Assembly: GCA_015075365.1 (NCBI GenBank)
Contig: JABTUN010000001.1
Location: 1,488,001-1,552,000 of the forward strand
DNA: 64,000 nt
Direction of reading: 5' to 3'
From: Verrucomicrobiaceae bacterium
Lineage (GTDB): Bacteria > Verrucomicrobiota > Verrucomicrobiia > Verrucomicrobiales > Verrucomicrobiaceae
Of the stretch, positions 59,118 through 64,000 are shown in pieces. The notes beneath the pieces were generated by a model. It was not told the origin of the DNA. It worked only from the letters and a program-made list of their open reading frames with translations, and did not search any database. Made by a program: the position numbers and the translations under genes. Within the stretch, counting starts at the first letter, position 1; each line of letters starts with the position of its first letter.

Positions 59118-61448
59118 ATGGCTGCGACATTTCCCAAAAACCGATTCCCATGGCCCGCGCTGTGGATGCTGACAACGTGCGCCCTTGCCGCGCCCGCCGA
59201 GCATCCGGGCAAGGCATTGTATCAAAAGCTCTGCGCCGACTGCCATGGCGACCGCGGGCAGGGCGTGGAGGACGAATACGACGAGCCGCTCACGGGTGAA
59301 AAGCCCGTCGAAGCTCTCGCCAGGCAGATCGACCGGACCATGCCGGAGGATGATCCAGACAAGACGACGGCGGAGGACTCCAAACTGATCGCGGAATACA
59401 TCTACGACGCCTTTTACTCCCCCGACGCCCAGGCACGGAACAATCCGCCGCGGAAGGATCTGGCCCGCCTGACCAGCGACCAGTTCCGCAACAGCGTGAT
59501 GGACCTGCTGGGCCGTTTCCGCATGGGGCCGGGCTTTGACCGGCCCATCGGCACCGAGCAGGGATTGAAGGCCTTTTATCGCGGCGTGCAGCTCCCCAAG
59601 CCGGGCGAGAAGGCCGTGGACACCACGCCGAAGCAGGGCATCAAAAAGAAACGCCCGAACAAGACCATTGAGAAGGTGGAGCCCATGATTTCCTTCCACT
59701 GGGGCGCGGACAGCCCGGACAAGGCCGTGCTGGAGGCGGAGCAGTTCGAGAACCGCTTCGAGGGCAGCGTCGTGGCCCGCGAGACGGGCGTGTATGAGTT
59801 CGCGGTGAAGTCGGAGAACGGCTTCCGCCTGTACATCAACGACACCTCCGATGGAAACGCCCTCATCGACGGTTGGGTGAGCGCCGGGCCGCAGGTGCGC
59901 GAGGAGAAGAAGAGCATCTTCCTCGTCGGCGGACGCGCCTACCGGCTGCTGCTGGAGCATTTCAAGTTCAAGGAGAAGTCCGCCTCCATCGAGCTCTGGT
60001 GGAAGCCGCCGCACGGCGTCAAGGAACTGCTTCCCGCGAGCGCCACGCGCACGGACCGTCCGCGCGAGCTGACCATCGTCAGCACGGAATTCCCCGCCGA
60101 TGACAGCAGCGGCGGCTATCCGCGCGGCACGACCATTTCCAAGGGCTGGGACCAGGCGGTGACGGACGCGGCCATCACCACCGCCGAGCATGTCATCGAA
60201 AAGCTCGACGAACTCGCGCAAACCAAGCCTGGCGCGCCGGATCGCGGCGAAAAGCTGCGCCAGTTCGCGCACAACTTTGTCGAGGCCGCCTTCCGCAGGC
60301 CGCTGGGCGATGATTTGAAGCAGCTCCTGGTCGAAGCGCACTTCAAAGCCGCCAAAACGCCCGAAACGGCGGTGAAGCGCGTCGTGTTGCTCGCGCTGAA
60401 ATCACCGCAGTTTCTCTATCCGAACCTGAATCTGGCCGAAAAGCCCGATGACTTCGAAAATGCCGCCCGCCTGGCGCTGACCTTGTGGGACTCGATCCCT
60501 GACAAGAGGCTCATGCAGGCCGCCGCAGCCGGAAAAGTGCGCACACGCGGCGAAATCGAGGCCGAGGCGCGCCGCATGATCGCCGATCCGCGCGCGAAGG
60601 CGAAGCTGCACGGCTTTTTCCACCATTGGCTGGAACTGGAGCGCGCCGAGGGCACCAGCAAGGACCCGAAGGCGTTTCCCGACTTCACACCCGAGCTGCT
60701 GGCCGACCTGCGCGAGTCATTGTTCCAATTCATTGACGAGGTGGTGTGGAGCGAGAAATCGGACTACCGCGAGCTGCTCCAGGCTGATTACATCCTCATG
60801 AACGAGCGCCTCGGCAAGTTCTACGGCCATCCGGTCACCGGCGATGAGTTCCAGCGGGTCGGCTTCGATCCGAAACAACGCGCCGGCGTGGTCACGCACC
60901 CGTATCTGCTCGCCTCGCTCGCCTACACGAAGCAGTCCTCGCCCGTGCATCGCGGCGTGTTTTTGACGCGCAACATCGTCGGCATGTCGCTCAAGCCGCC
61001 GAAGAAGGCCGTCGTGTTCGAGGACAGCCGCTTCAATCCCAAGCTCACCATGCGCGAAAAGATCACCGAGCTGACCCGGAGCGGGGCGTGCATGAGCTGC
61101 CACAGCATGATCAACCCGCTGGGCTTCAGCCTGGAGAACTTTGACGCCGTCGGCCGCTGGCGCGTGAAGGACAACAACAAGCCCGTGAACCCGGTGAGCG
61201 AATTCACCACGCACGAGGGCCAGCTCGTCCGCCTCACGGGAGCGCGTGACATCGTGAACTACGTCGCCGGCAATCCCGGCGGCCACCGCGCCTTCATCCG
61301 CCACCTCTTCCATCACCTCGTCAAGCAAGAGCCCACCGCCTACGGCCCCGCCACGCTCGACAACCTCCAAAAAGCCTTCGCCGCCAACAACTGCCACATT
61401 CAGAAGCTCATGATCGACATCGCCCTCGTGGCGGCGGAGGTCAAATGA
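59118..61448 (+). CDS. DUF1592/DUF1588 multi-domain cytochrome-like protein with PA14-like domain (second copy)
   Basis: The 776-residue protein has a leader (FPWPALWMLTTCALAAPA) after a short basic start at the ATG at 59118. An N-terminal cytochrome c domain carries CADCH near residue 39, with a candidate axial methionine in TMPEDD. A DUF1587-like segment (LARLTSDQFRNSVMDLLGRF) follows, then a PA14-like beta-barrel near 195-310 (AEQFENRFEGSVVARETGVYEFAVKSENGFRLYIND), DUF1595/DUF1592 (AARLALTLWDSIPDKRLMQAA, DYILMNERLGKFYGHPV) and DUF1588 with CMSCH. It is paralogous to 38902-41283 but has the extra PA14 domain. It is 40 bases upstream of its DUF1552 partner. Confidence 0.87.
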   Translation: MAATFPKNRFPWPALWMLTTCALAAPAEHPGKALYQKLCADCHGDRGQGVEDEYDEPLTGEKPVEALARQIDRTMPEDDPDKTTAEDSKLIAEYIYDAFYSPDAQARNNPPRKDLARLTSDQFRNSVMDLLGRFRMGPGFDRPIGTEQGLKAFYRGVQLPKPGEKAVDTTPKQGIKKKRPNKTIEKVEPMISFHWGADSPDKAVLEAEQFENRFEGSVVARETGVYEFAVKSENGFRLYINDTSDGNALIDGWVSAGPQVREEKKSIFLVGGRAYRLLLEHFKFKEKSASIELWWKPPHGVKELLPASATRTDRPRELTIVSTEFPADDSSGGYPRGTTISKGWDQAVTDAAITTAEHVIEKLDELAQTKPGAPDRGEKLRQFAHNFVEAAFRRPLGDDLKQLLVEAHFKAAKTPETAVKRVVLLALKSPQFLYPNLNLAEKPDDFENAARLALTLWDSIPDKRLMQAAAAGKVRTRGEIEAEARRMIADPRAKAKLHGFFHHWLELERAEGTSKDPKAFPDFTPELLADLRESLFQFIDEVVWSEKSDYRELLQADYILMNERLGKFYGHPVTGDEFQRVGFDPKQRAGVVTHPYLLASLAYTKQSSPVHRGVFLTRNIVGMSLKPPKKAVVFEDSRFNPKLTMREKITELTRSGACMSCHSMINPLGFSLENFDAVGRWRVKDNNKPVNPVSEFTTHEGQLVRLTGARDIVNYVAGNPGGHRAFIRHLFHHLVKQEPTAYGPATLDNLQKAFAANNCHIQKLMIDIALVAAEVK

Positions 61449-61488
61449 CGCCAAACCGAGTTCAACCACGCCTCGTAACTACTTTCAT

Positions 61489-62805
61489 ATGAAACACCTC
61501 CACCGCCGCCAATTCCTGCGCGATCTCGGCATCTCCGCCGGGGCGTTTCCCTTCCTCTCCGGACTGCCCAGCATCACCGGCGCGCCCGCGCCGCAGAAGC
61601 GCCAGAGACTGATCATCATGTTCTCGCCGAACGGCACGCTGCCGAACGAGTTCTGGCCGGACCAGGAAGGCAGCGAGTTCAGCTTCAAATCCATTTTGAA
61701 GCCGCTGGAGCCCTTCAAGAAGCAGATGCTCATCCTCCACGGCATTGCCAACAAGGTGCGTGGCGATGGCGACAGCCACATGCGCGGCATGAGCTGCCTG
61801 CTCACCTGCGACGAGCTCATGAAGGGCAACATCATGGGCGGCGGCGGAAACCCCGCCGGATGGGCCAGCAACATCTCCATCGACCAGGAGCTCAAAAACT
61901 TCCTCCAGAGCCGCCAGGAGACCAAAACACGTTTTGGCTCGCTTGAGTTCGGCGTGGCCGTTCCCGACCGCGCCGATCCGTGGACGCGCATGAGCTACGC
62001 CGGGCCAAACCAGCCGGTGGCGCCGATTGATGATCCGCATCAGATTTTAAAGAAGGTGTACGGCAAGATGAAGGACAAGGAGAGCCTCGTCAGCATCCTC
62101 GACGACGTGCGCGAGGACCTGAAACGTGTCTCATCGAAGCTCAGCGCCCGCGACAAGGCGCTGCTCGAGCAGCACATGACGCTCGTGCGCAGTCTCGAAC
62201 AGGATCTGGCCGATGCCGACAAAGTCGGCAAGCTCTCACATCCCGTGCCCGCCGTGGATCCGAGCATTGAACTGGTGAACGACAACACCCCGCAGATCAG
62301 CCGCATCCAGATTGATCTGCTCGTGAACTCGCTCGCCAATGACATGGCCCGCGTGGCCACGTTGCAATACATGCGCAGCGTCGGCATGGCGCAGATGCGC
62401 TGGCTCGGTGTCGAGGAAGGTCATCACAGCCTCTCGCACGATCCGGATGACAAAAAAGACAGCTACGAGAAGCTCATGAAGATCAACACTTGGTTCGCCG
62501 GCGAGTTTGCCTACCTCGCGAAGCGCCTGAGCGAGACTCCCGAACCTGCTGGCGATGGTTCGATGCTCGACAACACGCTGCTCGTCTGGACCAACGAACT
62601 CGGCAAAGGCAACACGCACACGCTCGACAACATCCCCTACGTCATGCTCGGCGGCGGATTCGGCTTCAAGATGGGCCGCAGCCTCAAGTTCGACAAAGCC
62701 GCGCACAACCGCCTCTGGATGTCCGTTGCCCAGGCCATGGGCCACAACTTGCAGACCTTTGGCAAGAAGGAGCTGTGCGAGGGCGGCGCGCTGAATCTGG
62801 CGTGA
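61489..62805 (+). CDS. DUF1552 secreted protein (second copy)
   Basis: The 438-residue protein begins MKHLHRRQFLRDLGISAGAFPFLSGL, a twin-arginine-type leader, and shares the DUF1552 landmarks RLIIMFSPNGTLPNEFWPDQEG, QMLILHGIANKVRGDGDSHMRGM, NISIDQELKNFLQSRQETKTRFGSLEFG and LLVWTNELGKGNTHTLDNIPYVMLGGGFGFKMGR. It is the downstream partner of the DUF1592 protein gene, whereas in the first pair DUF1552 is upstream. Its stop codon abuts the stop of the convergent DapA-family gene, both within TGATCA. Function is unestablished; export with the haem-bearing partner is likely. Confidence 0.88.
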   Translation: MKHLHRRQFLRDLGISAGAFPFLSGLPSITGAPAPQKRQRLIIMFSPNGTLPNEFWPDQEGSEFSFKSILKPLEPFKKQMLILHGIANKVRGDGDSHMRGMSCLLTCDELMKGNIMGGGGNPAGWASNISIDQELKNFLQSRQETKTRFGSLEFGVAVPDRADPWTRMSYAGPNQPVAPIDDPHQILKKVYGKMKDKESLVSILDDVREDLKRVSSKLSARDKALLEQHMTLVRSLEQDLADADKVGKLSHPVPAVDPSIELVNDNTPQISRIQIDLLVNSLANDMARVATLQYMRSVGMAQMRWLGVEEGHHSLSHDPDDKKDSYEKLMKINTWFAGEFAYLAKRLSETPEPAGDGSMLDNTLLVWTNELGKGNTHTLDNIPYVMLGGGFGFKMGRSLKFDKAAHNRLWMSVAQAMGHNLQTFGKKELCEGGALNLA

Positions 62806-63708
62806 TCACGCCGGGCGTTTCGCCAGCGCGTCGCGGATGATTTTCAGCACCTGCTCGCGCTCGGTGCCGGTGATGGTCAGGCGCGGTTCGCGGACCCATT
62901 CGGCGCCGAGGCCTGTCTCCTGGCAGAGAAGCTTGATGTACTGCACAAAGTGAATGTGCGTGTCGAGCTTCATAAGCGGCTGTGCCCAGCGGTAGAGCGC
63001 GCGCGCCTCGTCCCAGCGGCCCTGGCGCGTGAGTTCCCACAGTTTTTGGTTCTCTTTCGGAAAGGCGATGCCGCTGCCGGCCACCCAGCCGTCGATGCCG
63101 AGGATGCTGCACTCGAGAATGAGGTCATCGACGCCGGTGAAGAGCTGGTAGCGGTCACCGACCATGTTGCGCAGCTCCGTGATGCGGCGCGGGTTGGCGC
63201 TGCTCTCCTTGATCGAGGTCAGGTTGGGAATATCTGCCAGTTGGGCGAACATTTCCGGCGTCACATCGGTGTGGTAGCCCACAGGATTGTTGTAGAGCAT
63301 CCAGGGCAGGGGCGTGGCCTTGGCGAGCGTGCGGAACCAATGCTCCGTCTCGCGCGCGTCGCTCTTATACACCATGGGCGGCATGATCATGAAGCCGGCC
63401 GCGCCGAGCTTTTCCCCATCTTGCATATAGGAGATGGCGGCGCGCGTGCTCATCTCCGCCACACCGCTGAGAACGGGAACGCGGCCTGCGGCCACCTCGA
63501 TGGCGCATTTCAGCACGGCTCGTTTTTCATCAGGCTGGAGACACTGGTTTTCACCCAGCGAGCCACACACGATGAGCCCGGAGATGCCGGAGTCGATCAG
63601 CGCCTCAAAATGCCGCGCGCTCGCCGCGAGGTCGAGGGACTGGTCCGGATGCATCTGTGTGACGACGGCCGGAAACACGCCGGTCCATTTTTGGGAATCC
63701 TGATTCAT
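62806..63708 (-). CDS. Dihydrodipicolinate synthase/N-acetylneuraminate lyase family aldolase
   Basis: The 300-residue class I aldolase carries the Schiff-base Lys167 in SIKESS and Tyr139 in YNNPVGYH, with GSLGEN at residues 49-54 in place of the common GTTGE. The family splits or joins pyruvate and an aldehyde; members include DapA, NanA and sugar-acid or hydroxyproline aldolases. Substrate cannot be assigned; absence of a lysine operon makes DapA itself unlikely. It is divergent from a PAS-domain gene at 63787, which may regulate it, and converges on the second DUF1552 gene. Confidence 0.87.
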   Translation of the reverse strand: MNQDSQKWTGVFPAVVTQMHPDQSLDLAASARHFEALIDSGISGLIVCGSLGENQCLQPDEKRAVLKCAIEVAAGRVPVLSGVAEMSTRAAISYMQDGEKLGAAGFMIMPPMVYKSDARETEHWFRTLAKATPLPWMLYNNPVGYHTDVTPEMFAQLADIPNLTSIKESSANPRRITELRNMVGDRYQLFTGVDDLILECSILGIDGWVAGSGIAFPKENQKLWELTRQGRWDEARALYRWAQPLMKLDTHIHFVQYIKLLCQETGLGAEWVREPRLTITGTEREQVLKIIRDALAKRPA

Positions 63709-63786
63709 GAGTCATAACTCATCAACCGGGCATCAAGACGGGTCTTGATTGCTTTTTTGCCGCCCAACTGCCAATTCAGCCAATTC

Positions 63787-64000
63787 ATGGTTCCTGCTGG
63801 AATTCCGCTCGATTCCCAAGTGACGGAGGCGCTGTTCGACGCGCTGCCGGATGTCGTCTTTTTCATCAAAGACACGCTCGGGCGGTATTTGGTGGTCAAC
63901 CAGACGCTGGCGGCGCGCTGCACGGGGGGTGACAAAACGCGCCTGATTGGCAAGCGGCCCTCGGAGGTCTTCCCCGCGCCGCTGGCGGCGAGTTATGCCC
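63787..64000 (+). CDS. PAS-domain regulator, N-terminal part (truncated by window end)
   Basis: The ATG at 63787 opens a frame that continues past the window edge. The 71 visible residues hold a PAS domain start: LFDALPDVVFFIKDTLGRYLVVNQTLAARC, then DKTRLIGKRPSEVFPAPLAASYA. PAS-domain AraC-type or sensor proteins start this way, and its divergent position next to the aldolase suggests regulation of that gene, but the output domain lies outside the window. The gap 63709-63786 holds no recognisable site. Confidence 0.6.
   Translation, partial: MVPAGIPLDSQVTEALFDALPDVVFFIKDTLGRYLVVNQTLAARCTGGDKTRLIGKRPSEVFPAPLAASYA

Noticed and set aside
1..64000. tRNA, rRNA, CRISPR arrays, transposases, integrases and phage genes
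   Set aside because: None was recognised on either strand; no array of regularly spaced direct repeats and no DDE, HUH or integrase motif was seen in the translations.

Overview
The window looks like a chromosomal segment from a high-G+C member of the Verrucomicrobia (PVC superphylum, Prosthecobacter/Verrucomicrobiaceae-like). The basis is gene content: DUF1501, DUF1552 and DUF1592/1588-type proteins, large secreted beta-propeller 'membrane-bound dehydrogenase' proteins with CxxCH haem sites, a giant autotransporter-type beta-strand-repeat protein with a PEP-CTERM tail, and Uma2 and DUF47/PiT genes. No rRNA, tRNA, CRISPR array, transposase or phage gene was recognised.

Layout. 1-13.6 kb holds housekeeping and catabolic genes: two MFS carriers, an acetylxylan-esterase-like hydrolase, galactose mutarotase, a sulfite-oxidase-like molybdoenzyme, a CoA-transferase/thiolase pair, a VWA protein, an SDR and a Uma2 protein. 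13.6-20.7 kb holds an oligopeptide-binding lipoprotein, a DUF1501 protein, a propeller-HEAT-cytochrome protein and MoaE. 20.7-37.6 kb is the most unusual stretch: a 1652-residue FG-GAP/propeller/HEAT/cytochrome protein riddled with in-frame palindromic elements, an A+T-richer FN3 protein on the other strand, a partial duplication of the cytochrome module lying against the remnant of another gene, and a 1989-residue beta-strand-repeat protein. 37.6-47.4 kb holds a DUF1552/DUF1592 pair, a peroxiredoxin, an alpha-helical secreted protein, a MATE exporter and a beta-helix protein. 47.5-64 kb holds a PASTA/TPR-lipoprotein operon, an amidohydrolase, an acyltransferase with ankyrin repeats inside it, an SGNH-propeller-HEAT-cupredoxin fusion, a DUF47-PiT phosphate operon, a second DUF1592/DUF1552 pair in reversed order, a DapA-family aldolase and the start of a PAS-domain gene.

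How the genes fit together. Much of the window encodes exported proteins. Five intact or broken genes carry CxxCH sites (two of them twice), one carries an azurin-type copper site, and three DUF1501/1552 proteins have twin-arginine-type leaders. A surface or periplasmic redox and polymer-degradation apparatus is a reasonable inference, but substrates cannot be read from sequence. The esterase, mutarotase and beta-helix protein fit polysaccharide use.

The main discovery candidate is a set of several palindromic DNA families that sit in frame inside the large propeller genes, mostly at apparent domain boundaries, and also occur between genes. At 53.9-54.05 kb one of them separates the real 3' end of a cupredoxin domain from a degenerate second copy of that end which has lost two copper ligands. 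Together these suggest that small palindromic repeats have added linkers and moved exon-like modules in these proteins.
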